Assembly (NCBI RefSeq): GCF_009707325.1
Contig: NZ_CP046103.1
Coordinates: forward strand, 5,158,951 to 5,222,950
Reading direction: 5' to 3'
Length of the DNA stretch: 64,000 nucleotides
DNA from: Pseudomonas sp. IB20
GTDB taxonomy: Bacteria > Pseudomonadota > Gammaproteobacteria > Pseudomonadales > Pseudomonadaceae
The notes beneath the pieces were generated by a model. It ran no database searches. It was not told where the DNA came from and was given only the letters and a program-made list of their open reading frames with translations. Position 1 is the first letter of the stretch; every line of letters begins with the position of its first letter. Positions 38,201 to 46,051 of the stretch are shown here, piece after piece. A program made the position numbers and the translations under genes.

Positions 38201-39538
38201 ACCGTCTGCACCGCGAAGTGCTGCGCACCCAAGGCCAACTCAGCACCCGCAGCGAATACGACCGCAGCGGCCGCCTGCGCTCTCGCCAACGCCGCCTTAA
38301 CAGCCAGCCCTCGTTGATGCCCGCCGCGACGCAAAAGCAGTTCGAATACGACCCCGCCGACAACCTGATCGGCAAACTCGACCAGCAACCCGCTGCGCAA
38401 CATCGCCAGTTGCTGCACTACGACTCCACCGGCCGCATCATCGCAAGCCAAGACAGCCTGCACGGCCAGCGCGAAACCTTCGCCTACGAGCCGCCGCCAA
38501 CCTGCTCGACGGCCCGCAGGCAGGCGCCGGGTTGGTGGTGCATAACAAGCTGCTGACGTATCAGGACAAGCGTTATCGCTACGATGCGTTTGGACGGATG
38601 ATCGAGAAGCGAAGCGCCAAGCGCGGTGTGCAGCGGTTTGCGTATGACGCGGAAAACCGGTTGGTTGAAGTGCGCAATGAAAACGGCAGCGTGGTCAGGA
38701 TGGTCTACGACCCGCTGGGACGGCGGATTGAAAAAGCCGAGCATGGCAGTGATGGTTATCCATTGGGCGAAACCCGGTTCATGTGGGATGGACTGCGGTT
38801 ATTGCAGGAGCATAAACACAGTCAGACCAGCCTTTACGTCTATGAAGATGAAGGCTACCAACCCCTGGCCCGCGTCGACGGTGCCGGGCCGCTGCAAAAA
38901 ATTCGTTACTACCACAACGACCTGAACGGCTTGCCGGAGCAGCTGACCGAAACCGACGGGCACAGCGTTTGGCAGGCGACTTATCGGGTGTGGGGCAACA
39001 CGCTGGAGGAAGTGCGCGAGCCTTATTACATTGAGGAGCAGAACCTACGGTTTCAGGGGCAGTACCTGGACCGGGAGACGGGGCTGCATTTCAATACGTT
39101 CAGGTTTTATGATCCGGATGTCGGGCGGTTTACGACGCCGGATCCGATTGGGTTGGCAGGTGGGATCAATCTTTATCTTTATGCAGCAAACCCATACGGT
39201 TGGATTGACCCATTGGGTTGGAGTTGTACGTCATCTATAAATCGACGTATTGGTCGCCTGAAAAAACAGGGATATCAGGACCACCACATACTGAGCGACA
39301 AACATGCCAGTACAAAAAATCATCCTCTGCTCAAATTGGCAGGGTTCGATTTACAAAGCCGGACAAAATATTCCTGCCCACAGGAATGCGCGCAATCGCA
39401 CGCGAATGTGATTCGGGAGACCTATTGATTTCTCAAGAGCTGGCTGACGCTATGATCGAAAGAAAATTCAAAGGCGACAAAGGGCTAGGTTTCTATAACG
39501 CTGAGCGATCATTCACCCCCTATAAAAACCAAGCGTGA
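35212..39538 (+). pseudogene. rhs: PAAR-Rhs T6SS effector, broken by two frameshifts
   Basis: The N-terminus holds the prePAAR motif AARMGDALSH, a first hydrophobic region (residues about 25-75), a PAAR domain (about 180-245, with CMKHPPMPP and VNGQPAVRSGDR), a second hydrophobic region (about 245-300) and then many YD repeats of the Rhs cage. Frame one runs to 38556 but turns to nonsense near 38490. The cage continues in the next frame from there through DPIGLAGGINLYLY to DPLGW, the cage end, and then into a variable toxin tip. A second shift near 39360 moves the last 55 or so residues to a third frame ending at 39538. Each shift equals one missing base. Restored, the protein has about 1440 residues. 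No immunity gene follows. Confidence 0.88.
38532..39428 (+). CDS. C-terminal Rhs fragment with toxin tip
   Basis: This open frame carries the end of the Rhs cage and the toxin tip of the preceding gene. The cage part has LVVHNKLLTYQDKRYRYDAF and the conserved closing region GRFTTPDPIGLAGG to DPLGW. The tip (from about 39227) is AT-richer and contains DHHILSDKHASTKNHPLLKL, similar to AHH/HNH-type nuclease tips, where paired histidines bind metal and attack nucleic acid. The matching LPTG string is in the next frame, so the tip is itself broken. As an independent gene it would lack a convincing start; treat it as part of rhs. Confidence 0.6.
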   Translation: MVVHNKLLTYQDKRYRYDAFGRMIEKRSAKRGVQRFAYDAENRLVEVRNENGSVVRMVYDPLGRRIEKAEHGSDGYPLGETRFMWDGLRLLQEHKHSQTSLYVYEDEGYQPLARVDGAGPLQKIRYYHNDLNGLPEQLTETDGHSVWQATYRVWGNTLEEVREPYYIEEQNLRFQGQYLDRETGLHFNTFRFYDPDVGRFTTPDPIGLAGGINLYLYAANPYGWIDPLGWSCTSSINRRIGRLKKQGYQDHHILSDKHASTKNHPLLKLAGFDLQSRTKYSCPQECAQSHANVIRETY

Positions 39539-39572
39539 AAGGCACTGGTTAAAAGCGCCAATCAGCCCCCAC

Positions 39573-39612
39573 AAAAAATGGGCACCCGACCCAGTCGGCG
39601 TGCCCATTTTTT
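39573..39612. terminator. Bidirectional terminator between rhs and hupA
   Basis: A stem AAAAAATGGGCAC / GTGCCCATTTTTT (39573-39585 with 39600-39612) has A/T tracts on both sides and can end transcription from both convergent genes. The loop itself can pair as CCGAC/GTCGG. Confidence 0.9.
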
Positions 39613-39645
39613 CCCCATCCCGCCTCCCTTCAGACGGTACCGCTC

Positions 39646-39921
39646 TTACGGGTTGACGCTGTCTTTAAGCGACTTGCCCGGCTTAAACGCAACGGTGTTG
39701 CTCGCCTTGATCTTCACCGGCTCACCGGTCTGCGGGTTTTTGCCGGTGCGGGCGCCGCGGTGGCGTTGCAGGAAGGTGCCGAAGCCCACCAGGGTGACGC
39801 TGTCCTTGCGGTGCAGGGCGCCGGTGATTTCTTCGAGAACGGCGTTGAGGACGCGGTTGGCCTGTTCTTTGGTGAGGTCTGCTTTTTCAGCGATGGCGGC
39901 TGCGAGTTCTGGTTTACGCAT
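39646..39921 (-). CDS. hupA: HU-type DNA-binding protein
   Basis: HU bends and compacts DNA as a dimer. The 91-residue product begins RKPELAAAIAEKADLTKEQA and holds the beta-arm with GARTGKNPQTGEPVKIKAS, including the intercalating proline. Length and sequence are typical. Its position beside the rubredoxin genes matches the HU gene called hupA in P. putida. It converges with rhs and marks the right edge of the T6SS locus. Confidence 0.95.
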   Translation of the reverse strand: MRKPELAAAIAEKADLTKEQANRVLNAVLEEITGALHRKDSVTLVGFGTFLQRHRGARTGKNPQTGEPVKIKASNTVAFKPGKSLKDSVNP

Positions 39922-40112
39922 AAGTGAAGCCTCTTTGACGGTTTTTTGTTGTTATGTCCGTGCTGCTCTCTTATGGAGCAGCGCCCAAGGCGCCGCAGGC
40001 TCTACTCTGCGGCAGACGGGAGTGAGGATGGCATGCCCTCGCACGCTCCGCCAGTCTCGAGGCGACCTTTCTACGGGTAAGAACGTGCTGATTCCGACAG
40101 AACGACCGGTAT

Positions 40113-41261
40113 TTACGCCAGTAACGGCGGAAGTTCTTTGTTCAAAGCCAGTTTTTCCATCACGGCGCTGCCGGTCAGCGCGTAGCCGAGCAGGCGGCCG
40201 CTGGCGTCGCGGCACAAGGCCTTGATGTCGGCGCCCTGCCCTTCGACGCTCCACACGCCTTCGGTACCGCGTGGCGGCGGGGAAACCACCAGTGGGCAGA
40301 TCGGGGTTTTCACAGTGATCGGCATCGGTCCGTAGCTCACCGCCGTGGCGTTGCCTGCCAGGGTTTGGGCCAGGGCGCGGGCGCAGCTCATCAGCGGCAT
40401 CACGTACAGCAGGTTCAGGCCATCGACCTCGGCGCAGTCGCCGAGGGCGTAGATGTTGGCGTGGGAGGTCTTGAGGTGACGGTCCACCATGATCCCACGG
40501 TTGATCTGCAGGCCGGCGGCGGCGGCGAGGTCCACGCGCGGGCGCAGGCCGATGGCCGAGACGACCAGGTCGCAGTGGATCACTTCACCGTCCGACAGGT
40601 GCGCTTCCAGGCCATCAGCCGTGCGCTGCAGGCGGTTGAGCACCGGGCCCAGGTGGAAACGCGCGCCGAGGCCTTCCAGCCCGGCTTGCACGGCTGCGGC
40701 CGCTGCCGGGTGCAGCAGGGTCGGCATGACTTGCTCGCACGGGGCCACCAAGTCGATTTCATAGCCACCGAGGATCAGGTCGTTGGCGAATTCACAGCCG
40801 ATAAGACCGGCGCCGAGCAGCAGCACGCGGCGTTTGCCGGCGGCGGCGGCACGAAAGCGCGCGTAGTCTTCGAGGTCGTTGATCGGGAAAATCAGCTCAG
40901 CCGCGTCGCCTTCGACCGGGACACGCACGGTTTCTGCGCCCCAGGCCAGGATCAGGTCGCGGTAGGCCACGGCTTCCTCGCCGATCCACAGGCGTTTGTG
41001 GCCCGGGTCGATGCCGCTGATGCGCGTGTGGGTGCGCACCTCGGCCTTGAGTTGCTCGGCCATGGCGCCCGGTTCAGCCATGCTCAAGCCATCGGCTTCC
41101 TTGTTCTTGCCAAAGCCGGTGGAGAGCATGGGCTTGGAGTAGGAGCGCCCGTCATCCGCGGTGATCAGCAGCAACGGGGTCTCGCTGTCGAGCTTGCGAA
41201 ACTCCCGGGCCACGTTGTAACCGGCCAACCCTGTGCCGATGATCACGACAGGTGCGTTCAT
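40113..41261 (-). CDS. Rubredoxin-NAD(+) reductase
   Basis: The enzyme passes electrons from NADH through FAD to rubredoxin, which serves alkane hydroxylases or oxidative-stress reactions. The 382-residue product has an FAD-binding GTGLAGYNVAREF near the N-terminus, an NAD-binding LLGAGLIGCEFANDL (about 146-160) and the FAD motif IYALGDCAEVDG. It lies 36 bp downstream of the rubredoxin gene and forms an operon with it. Confidence 0.93.
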   Translation of the reverse strand: MNAPVVIIGTGLAGYNVAREFRKLDSETPLLLITADDGRSYSKPMLSTGFGKNKEADGLSMAEPGAMAEQLKAEVRTHTRISGIDPGHKRLWIGEEAVAYRDLILAWGAETVRVPVEGDAAELIFPINDLEDYARFRAAAAGKRRVLLLGAGLIGCEFANDLILGGYEIDLVAPCEQVMPTLLHPAAAAAVQAGLEGLGARFHLGPVLNRLQRTADGLEAHLSDGEVIHCDLVVSAIGLRPRVDLAAAAGLQINRGIMVDRHLKTSHANIYALGDCAEVDGLNLLYVMPLMSCARALAQTLAGNATAVSYGPMPITVKTPICPLVVSPPPRGTEGVWSVEGQGADIKALCRDASGRLLGYALTGSAVMEKLALNKELPPLLA

Positions 41262-41297
41262 TCCTTTCTCCTTGTAGTACGTTTCTTAAATCGATGA

Positions 41298-41465
41298 TTA
41301 ACCGATTTCGATCATTTCGAAATCCATTTTGCCCACGCCGCAGTCCGGGCACAGCCAGTCTTCCGGGACGTCCTGCCACAGGGTGCCCGGAGCGATACCG
41401 TCATCCGGCCAGCCGTCTTTTTCGTCGTAGATCAGGCCGCACACTACACATTGCCACTTCTTCAT
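41298..41465 (-). CDS. rubA: Rubredoxin
   Basis: Rubredoxin is a one-electron carrier with a single iron held by four cysteines. The 55-residue product reads MKKWQCVVCG at the start and contains DVPEDWLCPDCGVGK, giving Cys6, Cys9, Cys39 and Cys42 in two CxxCG motifs. Start and stop were read directly from the sequence. It precedes its reductase on the same strand. PAO1 has two adjacent rubredoxin genes; only one is visible here. Confidence 0.95.
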   Translation of the reverse strand: MKKWQCVVCGLIYDEKDGWPDDGIAPGTLWQDVPEDWLCPDCGVGKMDFEMIEIG

Positions 41466-41660
41466 TACTTACTTCCTCAGGGTCCAGGCATCTTGGCCGA
41501 CGGTCGATAGACCAACGTTGCCGTGCGGCTCAGGGCGTTTTGTACTGATCGGGGCCGGCAGATGCAAGCATGTTCGGCGCAAACGGCCGGTTCAGCACGG
41601 CAAAAGCTCAGGACGCCATGGTAAGCTCGCCGCCTCTTTTGCTGCCAATACTGACTCACC

Positions 41661-42224
41661 GTGCCGCACTCAATCGCCCCGCCCGATGCTTGCCAATGGC
41701 TGACCCAGAGCCTTCTGAGCCCATTGCCCGCGCCCTTGGCACTCAATTGGCTGTTCGACGAAGGCTCGCTGACACGCCGGCTCACGTGGCTGTCCAACGA
41801 CGGTTTCAGCGTGACGCCGTTGTTCGAAGGCTGGCAGCCGTTGCGCGAGGATGAATGCGCAGCGCTGGGCTTGGCCCCTGCTAGCATCGGATGGGTGCGC
41901 GAGGTGTATTTGCGCGGGCACGGCCAGCCGTGGGTGTTCGCCCGCAGCGTGGCGGCACGCAGTGCCTTGCAGGGCGACGGCTTGCACATGGACGAGCTGG
42001 GCAGCCGTTCGCTGGGCGAGTTGCTGTTCTGCGACCACGCCTTCACCCGCCAGGCCATCGAGGTGTGCCACTACCCAAGGCAATGGCTGCCGCCCGCGGA
42101 CCAGGCCGACGGCCTGTGGGGGCGCCGCTCGCGCTTTGATCGCGGGCCGCTGAGCGTGCTGGTGGCGGAAATCTTCCTGCCGAGCTTTTGGCATGCACTG
42201 CATGACCATCCGGAGAACTGCTGA
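41661..42224 (+). CDS. ubiC: UbiC, chorismate lyase
   Basis: UbiC splits chorismate into 4-hydroxybenzoate and pyruvate, the first step of ubiquinone synthesis. The product has 187 residues and contains WVREVYLRGHGQPWVFARSV, SLGELLF and the C-terminal LVAEIFLPSFW of the family. The start is GTG at 41661. The stop overlaps the ubiA start by one base (TGATG), so the two enzymes of consecutive steps are coupled. Confidence 0.94.
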   Translation: MPHSIAPPDACQWLTQSLLSPLPAPLALNWLFDEGSLTRRLTWLSNDGFSVTPLFEGWQPLREDECAALGLAPASIGWVREVYLRGHGQPWVFARSVAARSALQGDGLHMDELGSRSLGELLFCDHAFTRQAIEVCHYPRQWLPPADQADGLWGRRSRFDRGPLSVLVAEIFLPSFWHALHDHPENC

Positions 42225-43114
42225 TGTATCAACGTCTGCTCAAGTCCCTGAACCACCTGAACCCCAGGGCCTGGGATTTCATTCAGTTGACCCGCATGGA
42301 CAAGCCCATCGGCATCTACCTGCTGCTGTGGCCAACACTGTGGGCGCTGTGGATCGCCGGTAAAGGCTCGCCTTCTCTTATCAACATCGTGATTTTCGTC
42401 CTGGGCGTGGTGCTGACCCGCGCCGGCGGCTGTGTGATCAATGACTGGGCTGACCGCAAGGTCGACGGCCATGTGAAGCGCACCGAGCAACGCCCGCTGG
42501 TCAGCGGCAAGATCAGTTCCAAAGAAGCGCTGGTGTTTTTTGCGGTGCTGATGGGCATCAGCTTCCTGCTGGTGCTGCTGACCAACGCCACGACCATCCT
42601 GCTGTCGTTGGGCGGCCTGGCGCTGGCGGCGAGCTACCCGTTCATGAAGCGCTACACCTATTACCCACAAGTGGTGCTGGGCGCGGCGTTTTCGTGGGGC
42701 ATGCCGATGGCGTTCACCGCCGAGACCGGCCACCTGCCTGCCACGGCATGGCTGCTGTACATCGCCAATTTGTTGTGGACGGTGGGCTATGACACTTATT
42801 ACGCGATGACGGACCGCGACGATGACCTGAAGATCGGCGTGAAGTCCACGGCGATCCTGTTCGGCGATGCCGACCGCGTGATCATTCTTACCCTGCAAGG
42901 TTTATCGCTGGTCTGCCTGTTGCTGGCAGGCATGCGGTTCGAGCTCGGCGGCTGGTTCCACCTCGGGTTGCTGGCGGCGGCAGGCTGTTTTGCCTGGGAG
43001 TTCTGGTACACACGGGACAAGGACCGCATGAAATGCTTCAAGGCGTTTTTGCATAACCACTGGGCGGGGTTGGCGATTTTTGTAGGGATTGTGGCGGATT
43101 ATGGGTTTCGTTGA
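42224..43114 (+). CDS. ubiA: UbiA, 4-hydroxybenzoate octaprenyltransferase
   Basis: UbiA attaches the polyprenyl tail to 4-hydroxybenzoate in the inner membrane. The 296-residue product is very hydrophobic, with eight or nine membrane helices and the metal-binding motifs NDWADRKVDG (first aspartate motif) and YDTYYAMTDRDDD (second). It directly follows ubiC. Confidence 0.96.
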   Translation: MYQRLLKSLNHLNPRAWDFIQLTRMDKPIGIYLLLWPTLWALWIAGKGSPSLINIVIFVLGVVLTRAGGCVINDWADRKVDGHVKRTEQRPLVSGKISSKEALVFFAVLMGISFLLVLLTNATTILLSLGGLALAASYPFMKRYTYYPQVVLGAAFSWGMPMAFTAETGHLPATAWLLYIANLLWTVGYDTYYAMTDRDDDLKIGVKSTAILFGDADRVIILTLQGLSLVCLLLAGMRFELGGWFHLGLLAAAGCFAWEFWYTRDKDRMKCFKAFLHNHWAGLAIFVGIVADYGFR

Positions 43115-43145
43115 TCCTGTGGCGAGGCTGCTAGCCGCTAAGCGA

Positions 43146-43526
43146 TCAGGGCTTGGCGACCTTCCAGGCTCCGTCCATTTTGCCGTCGCCGGTCATGTCA
43201 CCGGCCTTCTTGTCCATAACGAAGGTGTAGAGCGGCTTGCCGCTGTAGGCCCACTGGCTCTTTTCATCGTCACGGGTAATCACGGTCCACTTGCCCATGG
43301 GAGTGTCGGTGGATTCAGCCATCAGCGGCGGCCAGTTGGTGGCGCACTTGTCGTTGCACATAGATTTGCCATCGGCGTCCTTGGCAAAGGTGTAGAGCGT
43401 CATGCCATTGTGGTCCACCAACATCCCGTCTTTGGTCATCCCTGGCTCAGCCGCAAATACCAGTGTCGGCAGCGTCAACGCGGCCGTTACCAGCAGGGCT
43501 TTCCAGGAGAAAGTACTTTGAGTCAT
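43146..43526 (-). CDS. Secreted protein of COG4315 type
   Basis: The 126-residue product has a signal peptide (KALLVTAALTLPTLVFAA) and two copies of the YxFxxD-type repeat (LYTFAKD and LYTFVMD), with a conserved cysteine pair in MCNDKCATNWPP. Such small periplasmic proteins are widespread and of unknown function. The ATG at 43526 has AAGGAAGG upstream, which rejects the longer frame. It converges with ubiA and diverges from phoB. Confidence 0.82.
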   Translation of the reverse strand: MTQSTFSWKALLVTAALTLPTLVFAAEPGMTKDGMLVDHNGMTLYTFAKDADGKSMCNDKCATNWPPLMAESTDTPMGKWTVITRDDEKSQWAYSGKPLYTFVMDKKAGDMTGDGKMDGAWKVAKP

Positions 43527-43608
43527 CGGAACCTTCCTTTTGTGGTTGTCAGGATTCGGACCCAAAGGGTAGTCCAGAGTGCCAATAATTGCCCAAGCGA
43601 CTAAATTA

Positions 43609-43626
43609 CTGTCACACGACTGCAAT
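43609..43626 (+). promoter_or_regulatory. Pho box of phoB
   Basis: CTGTCAC-ACGA-CTGCAAT is two 7-bp PhoB half-sites with the correct 4-bp spacer. A -10 candidate TATCTA lies at 43635-43640, at the distance usual for promoters in which the Pho box replaces the -35. It predicts PhoB autoactivation of phoBR under phosphate limitation. Confidence 0.75.
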
Positions 43627-43680
43627 AATTCCGTTATCTAATGCGGCGCAAGACAGTTAAATGACAAGAGGATTTTGAGC

Positions 43681-44370
43681 ATGGTTGGCAGGAGCATTCT
43701 GATTGTTGACGACGAAGCGCCCATCCGCGAGATGATCGCCGTTGCGTTGGAAATGGCCGGCTACGACTGCCTGGAGGCGGAGAACTCCCAGCAGGCCCAT
43801 GCCATTATCGTCGACCGCAAGCCGGACCTGATCCTGCTGGACTGGATGCTGCCCGGCACCTCTGGCATCGAGCTGGCCCGGCGCCTCAAGCGTGACGAGC
43901 TGACTGGGGACATCCCGATCATCATGCTCACCGCCAAGGGCGAAGAGGACAACAAGATCCAGGGCCTGGAAGTCGGCGCTGATGACTACATCACCAAGCC
44001 TTTTTCCCCACGGGAACTGGTCGCGCGCCTCAAAGCCGTACTGCGCCGTGCCGGACCGACTGATGGCGAAGCGCCGATCGAAGTCGACGGCCTGATTCTG
44101 GACCCGATCAGCCACCGTGTGACCATCGACGGCAAACCGGCCGAGATGGGCCCGACCGAATACCGCCTGCTGCAGTTTTTTATGACTCACCAGGAACGCG
44201 CCTACACCCGTGGCCAACTGTTGGACCAAGTGTGGGGCGGCAACGTGTATGTGGAAGAGCGCACCGTGGATGTGCATATCCGCCGCCTGCGCAAAGCCTT
44301 GGGCGATGCCTACGAGAATCTGGTACAAACCGTGCGCGGCACCGGCTACCGCTTTTCCACCAAAGGCTGA
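43681..44370 (+). CDS. phoB: PhoB, phosphate-regulon response regulator
   Basis: PhoB activates phosphate-starvation genes once phosphorylated by PhoR. The 229-residue product has a receiver domain with Asp10/Asp11, phosphoacceptor Asp54 (LILLDWMLPG) and TKPFSPRE, and a C-terminal winged helix with RTVDVHIRRLRKAL and RGTGYRF. A TTG at 43675 is in frame, but the ATG at 43681 with AAGAGG upstream gives the usual length. phoR follows after a duplicated spacer. Confidence 0.97.
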   Translation: MVGRSILIVDDEAPIREMIAVALEMAGYDCLEAENSQQAHAIIVDRKPDLILLDWMLPGTSGIELARRLKRDELTGDIPIIMLTAKGEEDNKIQGLEVGADDYITKPFSPRELVARLKAVLRRAGPTDGEAPIEVDGLILDPISHRVTIDGKPAEMGPTEYRLLQFFMTHQERAYTRGQLLDQVWGGNVYVEERTVDVHIRRLRKALGDAYENLVQTVRGTGYRFSTKG

Positions 44371-44388
44371 GCCAGCCCTCCCTTTCCT

Positions 44389-44474
44389 TAACAGCTGACA
44401 AGGACGCACGTTTAAGTGAACCAGAACTGCTCCTAACAGCTGACAAGGACGCACGTTTAAGTGAACCAGAACTG
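44389..44474 (+). repeat. 41-bp direct repeat across the phoR start
   Basis: Bases 44389-44429 are repeated exactly at 44434-44474 (45-bp period). Each copy has the same ribosome site (ACAAGGACG) and GTG start. The first copy opens a frame of six codons (MNQNCS) that stops at 44436; the second is the phoR start. Confidence 0.92.
44416..44436 (+). other. Six-codon decoy reading frame before phoR
   Basis: GTG at 44416, the duplicated phoR start signal, gives MNQNCS and TAA. If translated, it ends 24 bp before the true phoR start and could help or hinder ribosome loading there. It exists only because of the duplication. Confidence 0.4.
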
Positions 44475-45783
44475 GCATGGCACCCTGATCCGCCACATGC
44501 TGCTGTTGATCACCGGCTGCCTGGTGGTAGGCCTGGTCAGCGGCTATTACGGCTGGAGCCTGGCTGTGGGTATCGGCCTGTACCTGGGCTGGACCCTCAA
44601 ACAGCTGCTGCGTCTGCATGAATGGCTGCGCCAGCACAAACCCGAAGAAGCACCTCCCGACGGCTACGGCCTGTGGGGCGAGGTGTTCGACAGCATCTAC
44701 CACCTGCAACGCCGCGACCAACGCGTGCGTGGGCGCCTGCAGGCGGTGATCGACCGGGTGCAGGAATCCACCGCCGCGCTCAAAGACGCGGTGATCATGC
44801 TCGACAGCGACGGCAACCTGGAATGGTGGAACCGCGCGGCCGAAACCCTGCTGGGCCTTAAGACGCCCCAGGACAGCGGCCAGCCGGTGACCAACCTGGT
44901 GCGTCACCCGCGCTTCAAGGAGTACTTCGAACAGGAGAACTACGAAGAAGCCCTGGAAATCCCCTCGCCCACCAACGACCGCGTGCGCATCCAGCTGTAC
45001 CTGACTCGCTACGGCAACAATGAGCACCTGATGCTGGTGCGCGACGTGACGCGCATCCACCAGTTGGAACAGATGCGCAAAGACTTCGTCGCCAACGTCT
45101 CCCACGAGCTGCGCACGCCGTTGACGGTAATCTGCGGCTATCTGGAGACGCTGCTGGACAACGTCGAGGAGATCAACCCGCGCTGGAGCCGTGCCCTGCA
45201 GCAGATGCAGCAGCAAGGCTCGCGCATGCAAACCCTGCTCAACGACCTGCTGTTGCTGGCCAAGCTTGAGGCCACCGATTACCCGTCAGACAACCATCCG
45301 GTAGCGGTGCAAAGCCTGTTGCAGACCATCAAGAACGACGCCCAGGCGCTTTCCGGCGAGCGCGGGCAGCAGATCACCCTGGAAGCCGACCCGCTGGTGC
45401 TGCTCAAAGGCAGCGAGGGCGAGTTGCGCAGCGCGTTTTCTAACCTGGTGTTCAACGCCGTGAAGTACACCCAGGACAAGGGCAATATCCGCATCCGTTG
45501 GTGGGCCGACCAGCACGGCGCACACCTGAGCGTGCAGGACTCCGGCATCGGCATCGACGCCAAGCACCTGCCGCGCCTGACCGAGCGCTTCTACCGCGTC
45601 GATTCCAGCCGCAACTCCAACACCGGCGGCACCGGGCTCGGCCTGGCCATCGTCAAACACGTGCTGCTGCGCCACCGCGCGCGCCTGGAAATCAGCAGCG
45701 TGCTGGGGCAGGGCAGCACGTTTACCTGCCACTTCCCACCCGCGCAGGTGACGCGTTCGCGGGTGATCGGCACAGATGAATAG
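44461..45783 (+). CDS. phoR: PhoR, phosphate-sensing histidine kinase
   Basis: PhoR phosphorylates PhoB when the Pst-PhoU complex signals low phosphate. The 440-residue product has two N-terminal membrane helices (about 10-50), a PAS domain (about 95-200), HisKA with His215 (NVSHELRTPL), and an ATPase domain with NLVFNAVKYTQ, DSGIGID and GGTGLGLAIVK. The start is GTG at 44461; its start signal is duplicated upstream. The short periplasmic part fits sensing through Pst rather than direct ligand binding. Confidence 0.97.
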   Translation: MNQNWHGTLIRHMLLLITGCLVVGLVSGYYGWSLAVGIGLYLGWTLKQLLRLHEWLRQHKPEEAPPDGYGLWGEVFDSIYHLQRRDQRVRGRLQAVIDRVQESTAALKDAVIMLDSDGNLEWWNRAAETLLGLKTPQDSGQPVTNLVRHPRFKEYFEQENYEEALEIPSPTNDRVRIQLYLTRYGNNEHLMLVRDVTRIHQLEQMRKDFVANVSHELRTPLTVICGYLETLLDNVEEINPRWSRALQQMQQQGSRMQTLLNDLLLLAKLEATDYPSDNHPVAVQSLLQTIKNDAQALSGERGQQITLEADPLVLLKGSEGELRSAFSNLVFNAVKYTQDKGNIRIRWWADQHGAHLSVQDSGIGIDAKHLPRLTERFYRVDSSRNSNTGGTGLGLAIVKHVLLRHRARLEISSVLGQGSTFTCHFPPAQVTRSRVIGTDE

Positions 45784-45805
45784 CCTGAGAACGACACTGG
45801 ACTAA

Positions 45806-45896
45806 GTGTGGGAGCTGGCTTGCCTACGATGGCGGTGGGTCAGCTGAAAATACGCCGACTGACAGTCCGCTATCGCAGGCAAGCCTGCTCCCACAT
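45806..45896. repeat. Inverted REP pair after phoR
   Basis: A direct REP at 45806-45833 and a complementary one at 45869-45896 enclose 35 bp. They lie 22 bp after the phoR stop and may stabilise the 3' end of the phoBR transcript. Confidence 0.9.
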
Positions 45897-46051
45897 TGGA
45901 TTTGTATCGTTTCCAGGAATGCATTGCAGGTCCCGCCCGGCAGCGGGCACTAGGCAAGCGCCCCATCAGCCGCTACATTGGCCGACTTGCGCCTGCCTTT
46001 CAGGCCTGTCTGTCACCCTTATTGAACACACGGAACCTGCAAAACCCCATC

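Noticed and set aside
39218..39538. Separate gene, possibly an immunity protein, after rhs
   Set aside because: Its first half is out of frame with, and overlaps, the toxin tip; its second half continues the tip after a one-base shift.
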